Positions 9,324-21,477 of a stretch of DNA of 64,000 bases are shown piece by piece. Every line of letters starts with the position of its first letter. Within the stretch, counting starts at the first letter, position 1. Source of the DNA: Blastomussa wellsi (Eukaryota > Cnidaria > Anthozoa > Scleractinia > Plerogyridae). The DNA lies in contig OX393563.1 of assembly GCA_947652115.1 (NCBI GenBank), positions 25,312,935-25,376,934 of the forward strand, in the 5' to 3' direction. The translations under genes were made by a program, and so were the position numbers. The notes below the pieces were generated by a model. That model was not told the DNA's origin. It was given only the letters and a program-made list of their open reading frames with translations, and did no database searches.

Positions 9324-9604
9324 AGTAGTTACTAATATGAGGGCACCCATAAAAAGTGGCTCTTCTCTCAGATTACTCACATCTTCTTTTCTTGTAATTT
9401 TATTTTTCATTCCGAAATAATATTTGGGCTTCTAATCTTTCAAGAAAAGCTTTGCTTTCTCTAATTCACTTTTCTTTTCGCAGCTTTTCACTCTGCTCTT
9501 ATTATATTATTTCTATTTTGGGTTTCAGCCAAAGGCTGGTACCATATTTTACTCGATACAAAAATGCAGTGAAAAATGCTCGTGCCCTCATATTAGTAAC
9601 TACT
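9324..9604. mobile_element. Probable right terminus of element 1 with hairpin-forming end
   Basis: AGTAGTTACTAATATGAGGGCAC at 9324-9346 has a perfect inverted copy at 9582-9604, which ends ...TAGTAACTACT. Polinton termini begin with AG and end with CT, and this pair obeys that rule. At 9604 the composition switches from strongly AT-rich element DNA to ordinary host DNA. I infer that 9604 is the outer right end and 9324 an inverted inner copy. The matching left end is not in the window because the left side is rearranged, so no target duplication can be tested. Confidence 0.55.
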
Positions 9605-9674
9605 AAAATCCTTTGTCGTTAGCTCGTTTAAAACTGCTGATGTGATTGGACTCCCTCTGATTTCAGACAATCAT

Positions 9675-9756
9675 ATCGTGTGTCCCCAGAGCCACTTGTT
9701 TCTCGTGCACAGGCCCAGCCGGCTAAGAGAGACAAGCGGCTCTGGGGACGAGAATG
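9675..9756 (+). repeat. 82-bp structured interspersed repeat, copy 1
   Basis: It begins ATCGTGTGTCCCCAGAGCC and ends GGCTCTGGGGACGAGAATG, so the ends pair as a stem (CCCCAGAGCC/GGCTCTGGGG). Related copies occur at 26386-26469 (inverted) and 26626-26709. It is non-coding. Confidence 0.75.
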
Positions 9757-10929
9757 AAGCCATCCCAATAAAATGTTTCGTGATGGTGGGTCGGTCGGTC
9801 GGACAAAAAAGAATGAACACTTGAAGGGGTCTGGGTTCCACAGAAAACCGGGGTGCTAAGTAAGAAAGCCTGGTAACTCGAGAACGTTATTTCTTTAAAG
9901 AATACGAAGTATCGATGTTAATAAAAGGCAAGGATATCACATCATACAATTTTTGTTAATAAAACAAGATGGTGTACATGTAAATTAAAGCACTTGCTTC
10001 TTTGACTAGTGAATCTGGATTTTTTTTTACTTTTCGAAAAAAATCGGTCGGTCGGGAAATGGGAAACGAAACTTTCTGCTCAGCAGAGTTGCCAAGGAGA
10101 TTAATTTAATCTTTTCCAGATTTGCAAACTTCCATGGGCAGTCCGACGTAACTATTCGACGTAGGCGTACTCCGACGTATCTGTAAATCGAACGCTCGAT
10201 AAACGAACTCGAATATAACTGACTCACCCAATGGTTTGGAAAAATTGCTCCATATTGACTTTTAATATAATGGCTAGCTCCGTAAGGCACTGAATAATGC
10301 ATTGATAATTACTAATTATTGTGCAAATGAAATAGGATTTCATCGCGCGGCTTTTTTCTCTTTTTACACAGTTTCCTGCTCCATTCTTCCCTCTTTATCA
10401 GTCCCTTGTCCACTACTTTTATGAACCCAGGCCTCGTCCTCCTATTATTTGAGAGGGGGTGGTCTAAAAGAAAGGCAAAAGAGATATCTGCAAAATTGAT
10501 ATTCAAGGTGAGTCGCGAACGAAAACCGTCAAAAACGTTCGATTAGTATATATCATATTTCAATCACGTGACTAACCACTCGCAATTGTGTAAGACTTTT
10601 ACAACTAGAATTCCCACAAATTAGTGATCGACTGGCATGCTTACTTTGAAAAACCAGTCGCAATGACAGGAAACTATTTAATTTCTTGTTAGTGGATTTA
10701 TTAAATGCTAGAGAGAGATTGACGCTAGTCAAAAACAGGAAATAGCTCTCGTCCTATTAAACATTTTGTTTCATTCCGAGCGGATTTCTTAACCCCATCT
10801 CAAGGTAATTGGTTCCGTGTAATAAACCCTAATCTTTCAAAGCGGCAACTGGTGGGAATCGATAACAATGGTTTTATCAAACTATAGGGCGTGGCCACTC
10901 ACTTGACCTGAAGAGTCATCGTTTAAATA
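9757..10929. other. Non-coding stretch, no supported gene
   Basis: Only short unconvincing open frames are seen. The part around 10290-10480 (TAATTACTAATTATTGTGCAAAT, then a pyrimidine-rich run) loosely resembles 12935-13030, suggesting another old dispersed repeat. Confidence 0.5.
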
Positions 10930-11485
10930 TGCTAAAAGCGCAGCTCCAGCTGCCAGAACGGCCGCAAAGCGAAGCCCCATAACCATCGGAGAAGGACAAT
11001 CGTGCATGCATAGGAGAACCATGCATTCAACTTTTCATGGTCGACATGGCCAGTGGCATGGATCGCGGACGCGCGCGCCCGACTACGTGGAACAAAATGG
11101 CGGCCATTTGGGCAGCCATGCCTTTTCAATAACTTGTCACAGCCTTATATCAGCTTACATCTTTGGTATTGGGCATCCATGTTATGGTCAATTTCACAGC
11201 TGTCAAATCGAGGTATTCTCTGACCGGTATCACATGACCAGATCGCGGGCTCAGATTAGAACTCAGAGAGGCAACGTGTTATTTGTAGGTGACCACTGAC
11301 CAGGATTGTTTCTTTCATTGATCGCGGGCTCAGGTACGATTTTTTCTTCTGCCAGCACTTTTCAATTTTTGATGGTCATTGTCAGTGGAAAGTCTGCAAT
11401 TGGAGTTGACTTTTTTAATTATTCTTATTTAGTTCAGAGAATATATAATTAAGAACCAGGCTTGGCTAAATCTATCTATTAGGCC
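10930..11485. repeat. Dispersed repeat of about 550 bp, copy A
   Basis: Diverged but collinear with 49935-50490. Shared landmarks in order: AGCTCCAGC, GGCCGCAAAG, CATGG...GGCCAGTGG-like, CCATGTTATGGTCAATT, AGCTGTCAAATCGAGGTAT, TATCACATGACCAGAT, GCTGACCAG-type blocks and GGCTTGGCTAAATCTAT. No coding capacity is evident. It could be a solo LTR or a non-autonomous element; the ends were not resolved. Confidence 0.7.
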
Positions 11486-11594
11486 ATAACCACACTCCAA
11501 AGTGCGATTGTTACAAATTGTCAGAAAATATGACGAAGGTCTAAGAACCAGGCCTTAATGTGCTTGAGCTTGTCGTTCGCAGTCTCCGAACCTT

Positions 11595-12080
11595 AAGCTA
11601 ATGCTTACCTCTGTCAGATAACCAGTAAATCGTCTATACCACTACGCGACTAAGTTCAGTTGAAACTTATCGGTTCATAAATAATCTATATTTGTTTGTA
11701 ACTGATTCAGACAAAGAAAAATTAACGTAACAATTTGTTTATTGAACCATTTGTTTCTTACTGCATGGAAACACGCAGAGAATGTCTTCCTCGTTGGCTC
11801 CCATAAGGTATTTGCATTTCTTTCCCTTCGGTCAAGCCACCTTCGAAGTTCTGTTCGCTGCAAAGTGTTGTTATTTGCCGAGAAACCAAGGTCAACATCT
11901 TTATTACGGTAGAAGAAACGACAAAGTACCCTCTTTCATTTTCACTCGCACATTTAAAGGAAAACGCAACGTACATGAACATTCGAGATGTCTTCGAAAC
12001 CAGCTGTTGTGGCGTAAACACTATACAAAATATCACTTTTGAAACATAATCAGACAAGTATGTCCATGTCGCCGACCAAT
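11595..12080. repeat. Diverged repeat pair, copy 1
   Basis: Collinear with 13085-13520. Shared parts include GCTTACCT-type starts, TATTTGTTTGTAACT, GACAAAGAA, CACTGCATG-AA-CACGCAGA, GAGAAACC-AG-TCAACA and GATGTCTT-GAAA. No convincing frame is present. Confidence 0.6.
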
Positions 12081-13084
12081 ATGAAGGCCGCTAGGAACTC
12101 TAATCGTTGTTCCTCTGTGTGTGTTGACTGATTAAAATTGATTGATGAATGCATTGATGGTTTGCCTTCCTTGTATTGCGCAGGTAACCTGAATTTCAGC
12201 CTTCTCCTCTGGTCGGTTAATCAACAGTAGTAAAGTTAAATCATGATGCGAAAAAGCCACAAAGGTAAGCAAAACATTTATTGCATTTTCTCCTACCAAA
12301 TTAAGATACTCGATGACCCAAAAAACATTAAAAACATTTTAAAGCTAACCCCAAGGCCTAAATCCCTATTTTAAACCACTTCTATGCGCGTATTTAATTA
12401 AAGAAAGTGATATCGCGCAAAAATTCCTTCGATTTTCCGTAGTTTAGTCGTTTAAGTTTAAAATTATTTCGGGAAAAAATGAAAAGTTAGTCGAACAAAG
12501 GAATGAATCAAACAAACAGCTTGTGTCCCAAAGGCTCTCTATTGTTCCGGCTATTATTCTCAATAAACAAATAGACTGTTCACAGCCGCTCTATTTTTCA
12601 ACGCAAAAGAACGCACGTGAGCCAACAAAACAGCTAGCGAAGCGCGCGTGAGTACAAAGCGATAGGGGATGGGGGCGAGGAGCAAGCGAAAGAAAAAATA
12701 GAACGGGTGTAGTCGTCTTTGTTAAAACGTAGACCCCTGTTATCGCCTTGTAGTTATAAGCTCCGCCCTATGGCCTATTAATAAAATCGGACCAATACGA
12801 TTTTAGCGGTAAATGGCTTCCTTCGTCTGAGACAAAGCCGGAAAAATTTCCGTACAGCCCCCTGTATTTATTATATATGCAGATGTATTAATTATGCCTG
12901 GGCCTTATTGTCTTTTAATACAACGGCCGGTTCCCTTGATAATTACTATTTACTGCGCAAATAATACAGAATTTAATTGGACGCGTTTTTTTCTCCTTTC
13001 CTCCCTTTCCTTGTCCATTCTCCATGTCTTTCATGTCCCCAGCCCTTCGTTATTTTTTATTCTCTTTCTTTTTGTACACAGAAG

Positions 13085-13520
13085 AATTAGGCTTACCTCC
13101 GACGCTTACCTTTGTCGGATTACAAGTCTATCGTGTACACAACAACGGTACGAGGTTTAGTTGAAAATTCTCGGTTGATAAATTATATTTATTTGTTTGT
13201 AACTCCCGCAGACAAAGAAGTTAGTCCTTTGTTTCTCTCCTTTGTTTCTCACTGCATGAAAGCACGCAGATAATTTCCTCTTCATTGGCTCACATGGAGA
13301 ATAAAGAGGAAGGGCATTTGCATTTCTTCCCTTCCCTTCCGTTAAAACATACTCGAGAAACCGAGATCAACAACCTTATCATGGTAGAGGAAAATACAAA
13401 CACCTTACCTGGAAAACGCATCGCACACTGAGGAACATTCAAGATGTCTTTGAAAGAAGTTGTTGAGCCATAAAAATATCCAGAATATCATTCTTGAAAT
13501 AAAACCAGACACCTATGCAC
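13085..13520. repeat. Diverged repeat pair, copy 2
   Basis: See 11595-12080 for the shared landmarks. Copy 2 ends about 25 bp before the satellite array. Between the two copies (12080-13085) there is non-coding DNA with no supported gene. Confidence 0.6.
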
Positions 13521-13544
13521 ATCTCAAAGACCTAAGTTGTACGA

Positions 13545-16500
13545 CTTAAAAAAGTGTCAAAAATGGCAAATTGCTAATTCTTATCATAGGTGGGAAAAAA
13601 GGGAAGTTTTAATTTTTTTCGACAAGTTTTAGTCAAATTAGATTTTAGTCAAATTGGTATAGATGGACTCAGAAGCCATCCTAGTATTCATCTGACAAAA
13701 ACCCGCTTGAAAAAAGCTCAATTGGCTGAGCAATAACACAATTTTAAAAATTGCATAAAACGGCCAATTTCATAGGGGGGACAATAGGAAAGTTTTCAAA
13801 AACGGGGGATCTTTTAGCTCGACTTTGCAGGGCTGTAAAATTGAAACTACTTGTCCGATTTTAGCCTAATCTGTATCGATCGACTCAGCAACAGTCCTAG
13901 TTTTTATCTGTGTTAAGAAACGCTGGAGTAAAATCTCAAATGGCTTAGAAATAACACGATATTTAAAAGTGGCCAAAATGGCTATTTTTTGACTTTTTTC
14001 CTAGACGGGACCAGAGGAAAATTTTGAAAAAATTTCAACATGTCCGATTCTTGTATAATTGGTATGGATGAACAAAGAAGCCGTCCTAGCTTTCATCTGA
14101 GAAAAAAAAAACGCTCTAAAAAAAGCTCAATTGGCTGAGAAATAACACGATTTTAAAAATGGAACAAAATGGCCAATTTCATAATTGGTACCATAGGAAA
14201 TTTATTACAACAGGGCCGATCTATAAGCTCGACTTTGCAACCCTGTAAAATTGAAACTACTTGTCCGATTTTAGCCTAATTTGTATCGCTCGACTCAGCA
14301 ACAATCCTAGCTTTTATCTGTGTGAAACATCACTCAAAAAGATCTCAAATGGCTTAGAAATAACACGATATTTAAAGGTGGCCAAAATGGCTATTTTGTG
14401 ACTTTTTGCCTAGACGGGACAACAGGAAAATTTAAAAAAAAATTCAACTTGTCCGATTCTTGTTTAATCGGTATGGATGAACGCAAAAGCCGTCCTAGCT
14501 TTCATCTGTGCAAAAAACCGCTTGAAAAAAGCTCAATTGCCTGAGAAATAACACGATTTTAAAAATTGCCCAAAATGGCCAATTTCATAGGGGCGACCAT
14601 AGGATATTTTTCAAAAACGGCCGATCTTTTAGCTCTACTTTGCAAGGCTTTAAACTTGAAACTACTTGTCCGATTTTAGCCTAATTGGTATCGATGAACT
14701 CGGCAACTATCCTAGATTTTATCTTTTTTTAAACCTGCTTGAAAATTCTTAAATGGCTTAGAAGTAGAACGATTTTTGAAACAAGCCAAAAGGGCTGTTT
14801 TTGAACTCCTTTCCAAAAGGGCTATTTTTGAACTCTTTTCCAGTGGGGACCATAGGAATATTTTCAAAAAATTTTAACTTGTCCGATTCTTGTCTAATTG
14901 GTATGGATGAACTCAGAAGCCGTCCTAGCTTTCATCTGAGCAAAAACCCGCTTGAATAAAGCTCAATTGGCTGAGCAATAACACAATTTTAAAAATTACA
15001 TAAAACGGCCAATTTCATAGGGGGGACAGTAGGAAATTTTTCAAAAACGGGCGATCTTTTAGCTCGACTTTGCAGGGCTGTAAAATTGAAACTACTTGTC
15101 CGATTTTAGCCTAATCTGTATCGATCGACTCAGCAACAATCCTAGTTTTCATCTGTTTTAAGTAACGCTGGAGAAAAATCTCAAATGGCTTAGAAATAAC
15201 ACGATATTTAAAAGTGGCCAAAATTGCTATTTTTTTAGCTTTTTCCTAGGAGGGACCACAGGAAAATTAAAAAAAAAATTCAACATGTCCGATTCTTGTC
15301 TAATTGGTATGGATGAAGGCAGAAGCAGACCTTGCTTTCATCTGTGCAAAAACCGCTTGAAAAAAAGCTCAAAAAAAGTCCGATCTTTTAGATCGACTTT
15401 GCAAGGCTTTAAAATTGAAACTACTTGTCCGATTTTAGCCTAACCTGTATCGATCGACTCAGCAACAGTCCTAGTTTTTATCTGTGTTAAGAAACGCTGG
15501 AGTAAAATCTCAAATGGCTTAGAAATAACACGATATTTAAAAGTGGCCAAAATGGCTATTTTTTGACTTTTTTCCTAGACGGGACCAGAGGAAAATTTTG
15601 AAAAAATTTCAACATGTCCGATTCTTGTATAATTGGTATGGATGAACAAAGAAGCCGTCCTAGCTTTCATCTGAGAAAAAAAAAACGCTCTAAAAAAAGC
15701 TCAATTGGCTGAGAAATAACACGATTTTAAAAATGGAACAAAATGGCCAATTTCATAATTGGTACCATAGGAAATTTATTACAACAGGGCCGATCTATAA
15801 GCTCGACTTTGCAACCCTGTAAAATTGAAACTACTTGTCCGATTTTAGCCTAATTTGTATCGCTCGACTCAGCAACAATCCTAGCTTTTATCTGTGTGAA
15901 ACATCACTCAAAAAGATCTCAAATGGCTTAGAAATAACACGATATTTAAAGGTGGCCAAAATGGCTATTTTGTGACTTTTTGCCTAGACGGGACAACAGG
16001 AAAATTTTAAAAAAAATTCAACTTGTCCGATTCTTGTTTAATCGGTATGGATGAACGCAAAAGCCGTCTTAGCTTTCATCTGTGCAAAAAACCGCTTGAA
16101 AAAAGCTCAATTGCCTGAGAAATAACACGATTTTAAAAATTGCCCAAAATGGCCAATTTCATAGGGGCGACCATAGGATATTTTTCAAAAACGGCCGATC
16201 TTTTAGCTCTACTTTGCAAGGCTTTAAACTTGAAACTACTTGTCCGATTTTAGCCTAATTGGTATCGATGAACTCGGCAACTATCCTAGATTTTATCTTT
16301 TTTTAAACCTGCTTGAAAATTCTTAAATGGCTTAGAAGTAGAACGATTTTTGAAACAAGCCAAAAGGGCTGTTTTTGAACTCCTTTCCAAAAGGGCTATT
16401 TTTGAACTCTTTTCCAGTGGGGACCATAGGAATATTTTCAAAAAATTTTAACTTGTCCGATTCTTGTCTAATTGGTATGGATGAACTCAGAAGCCGTCCT

Positions 16501-19500
16501 AGCTTTCATCTGAGCAAAAACCCGCTTGAATAAAGCTCAATTGGCTGAGCAATAACACAATTTTAAAAATTACATAAAACGGCCAATTTCATAGGGGGGA
16601 CAGTAGGAAATTTTTCAAAAACGGGCGATCTTTTAGCTCGACTTTGCAGGGCTGTAAAATTGAAACTACTTGTCCGATTTTAGCCTAATCTGTATCGATC
16701 GACTCAGCAACAATCCTAGTTTTCATCTGTTTTAAGTAACGCTGGAGTAAAATCTCAAATGGCTTAGAAATAACACGATATTTAAAAGTGGCCAAAATTG
16801 CTATTTTTTTAGCTTTTTCCTAGGAGGGACCACAGGAAAATTAAAAAAAAAATTCAACATGTCCGATTCTTGTCTAATTGGTATGGATGAAGGCAGAAGC
16901 AGACCTTGCTTTCATCTGTGCAAAAACCGCTTGAAAAAAAGCTCAAAAAAAGTCCGATCTTTTAGCTCGACTTTGCAAGGCTTTAAAATTGAAACTACTT
17001 GTCCGATTTTAGCCTAATTGGTATCAAAGGACATAGCAACAATCCTAGTTTTTATCTGTTTGAAAAAACGCTGGAGTGAGATCTCAAATGGCTTAGAAAT
17101 AACACGATATTTAAATGTGGCCAAAATGGCTATTTTTTGACCTTTTTCCTAGGAGGGACCATGGGAAAATATCAAAAAAGAATTTCAACATGTCCGATTC
17201 TTGTCTAATTGGTATGGATCAACGCATAAGCCTTTCTAGCTTTCATCTGAGAGAAAAACCGCTTGAAAAGTGCGCGATTGGCAGTGAAATAACACGATTT
17301 TCAAAATTGCCTGGCTGTAAAATTGAAACTACTTGTCCGAGTTTAGCCTAATTGGTATCGAAGGACCTAGCAACAATCCTAGTTTTTATCTGTGTTAAAA
17401 AACGCTGGAGTAAAATTTAAAAAAGGCTTAGAAATATACGAAAAAAAAAACGCTGGATTAAAATCCTAAATGGCTTAGAAATATACGATATTTAAAAGTG
17501 GCCAAAATGGCTATTTTTTGACTTTTTTTCCTAGGCGGTAGCAGAGGAAACTTTTAAAAAAATTTCAACATGTCCGATTCTTGTCTAGTTGGTATGGATG
17601 AACGCAGAAGCCGTCCTAGCTTTCATCTGAGAAAAAAAAACGCTCTAAAAAAGCTCAATTGCCTGACAAATAACACGATTTTAAAAATTGCACAAAATGG
17701 CCAATTTCATAGAGGGGACCATAGGAAATTTTTATAACAGGGCCGATCTATAAGCTCGAATTTGCATGGCTGTAAAATTGGAACTACGTCCGATTTTTGC
17801 CTTATTGGTATCGCTCGACTCAGCAATAATCCTAGTTTTTATCTGTGTGAAACATCGCTCGAAAAGATCTCAAATAGCTTAGAAATAACACGATATTTAA
17901 AAGTGGCCAAAATGGCTATTTTTTTACTTTTGTCCTAGGGGGGACCATTGGAAAATTAAAAAAAAATTCAAGATGTCTGATTCTTGTCTAATTGGTATGG
18001 ATGAACGCAAAAGGCGTCCCTGCCTTCATTTGTGCAAAACACCGCTTAAAAAGACCTCAATTGGCTGAGAAATAACACAATTTTAAAAATTGCCTAAAAT
18101 GGACAATTTCATAGGGGGCACATAGGAAATTTTTCAAAAACGGCCGATCTTTTAGCTCGACTTTGCAAGGCTATAAAATTGAAACTACTTCTCCGATTTT
18201 ATCCTAATTGGTATCGAAGGACCTAGCAACAATCCTAGTTTATATCTGTGTGAAAAAACGCTGGAGTGAGATCTCAAATGGCTTAGAAATAACACGATAT
18301 TTAAAAGTTGCCAAAATGGCTATTTTTTTTTACTTTTTCCTAGGCGGGACCAGAGGGAAATTTTCTAAAAGATGTCCGATTCTTGAATAATTGGTATGGA
18401 TGAACGCAGAAGCCTTTCTAGCTTTCATCTGAGAGAAAAACCACTTGAAAAGAACGGAATTGGCTGTGAAATAACACGATTTTCAAAATTTCCCAAAATG
18501 GCCAATTAAATAGGGGGGTCCATAGGAAATTTTTCAAAAACGTCCGATCTTTTAGCTCGACTTTACAAGGCTGTAAAATTGGAACTACGTCCGATTTTTG
18601 CCTTATTGGTATCGCTCGACTCAGCAATAATCCTAGTTTTTATCTGTGTGAAACATCGCTCGAAAAGATCTCAAATAGCTTAGAAATAACACGATATTTA
18701 AAAGTGGCCAAAATGGCTATTTTTTTACTTTTGTCCTAGGGGGGACCATTGGAAAATTAAAAAAAAATTCAAGATGTCTGATTCTTGTCTAATTGGTATG
18801 GATGAACGCAAAAGGCGTCCCTGCCTTCATTTGTGCAAAACACCGCTTAAAAAGATCTCAATTGGCTGAGAAATAACACAATTTTAAAAATTGCCTAAAA
18901 TGGACAATTTCATAGGGGGCACATAGGAAATTTTTCAAAAACGGCCGATCTTTTAGCTCGACTTTGCAAGGCTATAAAATTGAAACTACTTCTCCGATTT
19001 TATCCTAATTGGTATCGAAGGACCTAGCAACAATCCTAGTTTATATCTGTGTGAAAAAACGCTGGAGTGAGATCTCAAATGGCTTAGAAATAACACGATA
19101 TTTAAAAGTTGCCAAAATGGCTATTTTTTTTTACTTTTTCCTAGGCGGGACCAGAGGGAAATTTTCTAAAAGATGTCCGATTCTTGAATAATTGGTATGG
19201 ATGAACGCAGAAGCCTATCTAGCTTTCATCTGAGAGAAAAACCACTTGAAAAGAACGGAATTGGCTGTGAAATAACACGATTTTCAAAATTTCCCAAAAT
19301 GGCCAATTAAATAGGGGGGTTCATAGGAAATTTTTCAAAAACGTCCGATCTTTTAGCTCGACTTTACAAGGCTGCAAAATTGAAACTACTTCTCCGATTT
19401 TAGTCTAATTGCTATCGAAGAACTCAGCAACAATCGTAGTTTTTATCTGTGTTATAGAACGCTGGAGTAAAATCTCAAATGGCTTACAAATAACAAGATA

Positions 19501-21435
19501 TTTAAAAGTGGCCAAAATGGCTATTTTTGACTTTTTTCGTAGTGGGGAGCATAGGAAAATTAAAAAAAAAAATTTAATATGTCCGATTCTTGTCTAGTTG
19601 GTATGGATGAACGCAGAAGCCGTCCTACCTTTCATCTGAGAAAAAAACCGCTCTAAAAAAGCTCAATTGGCTGAGAAATAACACGATTTCAAAAATTGCG
19701 AAAAATGGACAATTTCATAGAGGCGGTCCATAGGAAATTTTTCAAAAAACGTCCGATCTTTTAGAAGAACTCAGCAACAATCCTAGTTTTAATCTCTGTC
19801 AATAAACGCTGGAGTAAAATCTCAAATGGCTTAGAAATAACAAGATATTTAAAAGTGGCCAAAATGGCTAGTTTTTGACCTTTTTCCTAGGAGGACCGTG
19901 GGAAAATATAAAAAAAGAATTTCAACATGTCCGATTCTTGTCTAATTGGTATGGATGTACGCAGAAGCCGTCCTAGCTTTCATCTGAGAAAAAACCCGCT
20001 CTAAAAAAGCTCAATTGCCTGACAAATAACACGATTTTAAAAATTGCACAAAATGGCCAATTTCATAAGGGGGACCATAGGAAATTTTTTATAACAGGGC
20101 CGATCTAGAAGCTCGACTTTGCAAGGCTGTAAAATTGAAACTACTTCTCCGATTTTAGCCTAATTGGTATGGATCGACTCAGCAACAATCCTAGGTTTTA
20201 GCTTTGTGAAACATCGCTCGAAAAGATCTCAAATGGCTTAGAAATAACACGACATTTAATCGTGGCCAAAATGGCTATTTTTTGACTTTTTTCCTAGGGT
20301 GGACCATAGGAAAATTAAAAAAAAATTTCAACATGTCCGATTTTTGTCTAATTGGTATGGATGAACGCAAAAGCTGTCGTAGCTTTCATCTGTGCAAAAA
20401 ACCGCTTGAAAAAAGCTCAATTGGCTGAGAAATAACACGATTTTAAAAATTGCCCAAAATGGCCAGTTTCATAGGGGGGACCATAGGAAATTTTTCAAAA
20501 ACGTCCGATCTTTTAGCTCGACTTTGCAAGGATATAAAATTGAAACTAGTTGTCCGATTTTAGCCTAATTGGTATCGAAGGACCTAACAACAATCCTATT
20601 TTTTATCTGTGTGAAAAAACGCTCGAAAAGATCTCAAATTGCTTAGAAATAACACGATATTTAAAAGTGGCCAAAATGGCTAATTTTTGACCTTTTTCCT
20701 AGGAGGGACCATAGGAAAATATAAAAAAAAGAATTTCAACATGTCCGATTCTTGTCTAATTGGTATGGATCAACGCAGAAGCCTTTCTAGCTTTCATCTG
20801 AGAGAAAAACCGCTTGAAAAGTGCGCGATTGGCTAAGAAATAACACGATTTTCAAAATTGCCCAAAATGGCCAATTAAATAGGGGGGTCCATAGGAAATT
20901 TTTCAAAAACGTCCGATCTTTTAGCTCGACTTTGCAAGGCTGTAAAATTGAAACTACTTGTCCGATTTTAGCCTAATTGGTATCGATGGACTTAGCGACA
21001 ACCCTAGTTTTTATCTGTTTGAAACAACGCTCTAAAAAATCTCAAAGGGCTTAGAAATAACGCGATATTTGAAAGTGTCCAAAATGGCTATTTTTTTACT
21101 TTTTTCCTAGAGGGGGCCGTAGGAAAATTTAAAGAAAAGTTTAAACATGTCCAATTCTTGTCTAATTGGTATGGATGAACGCAGGAGCCTTTCTAGCTGT
21201 CAGCTGAGTAAAAAACCGCTTGAAAAAAGCTCAATTAGCTGAGAAATGACACGATTTTAAAAATTGCCCAAAATGGCCACTTTCATAGGGGTGACCATAG
21301 GAAATTTTTCAAAAACGGCCGATCTTTTAGCTGGAATTTGGAAGGCTGAAATTGAAACTTCTTGTCCGATTTTAGCGTAATTTGTATCGATTGAGTCGGC
21401 AACTATCCTAGTTTTTATCTGTGTAAAAATCCCCT
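13545..21435. repeat. Satellite array with two-level higher-order structure
   Basis: The basic block is about 205 bp and contains TGTCCGATT, TAATTGGTAT, CCTAG, ATCTG, GGCTTAGAAATAACACGAT, CCAAAATGGC and GGACCATAGGAAA. Two diverged block types alternate (one with TTCTTGTCTAATTGG and TTTTAAAAATTG, the other with TTTTAGCCTAATTGG and ATATTTAAAAGTGGCC), giving a dimer of about 410 bp. Above this, about 13845-15420 and 15420-16995 are near-identical 1.57-kb units, and 17777-18577 and 18578-19378 are near-identical 801-bp units. Copies towards 20-21.4 kb are more diverged. Open frames inside are by-products of the repeat (an identical 60-codon frame at 18208 and 19009). Confidence 0.92.
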
Positions 21436-21477
21436 TGCATTACGGGGTGACTGCCACGTGATTCTGGGGTTGTTATT

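Noticed and set aside
12184..12264. Possible short exon with an ATGATGCG start and a GTAAGC donor
   Set aside because: Splice-like sites only; the coding part is seven codons and no phase-compatible partner was found.
18208..19191. Two identical 60-codon frames at 18208 and 19009
   Set aside because: They lie inside the satellite and are identical only because the 801-bp unit is duplicated; the translation has no protein character.
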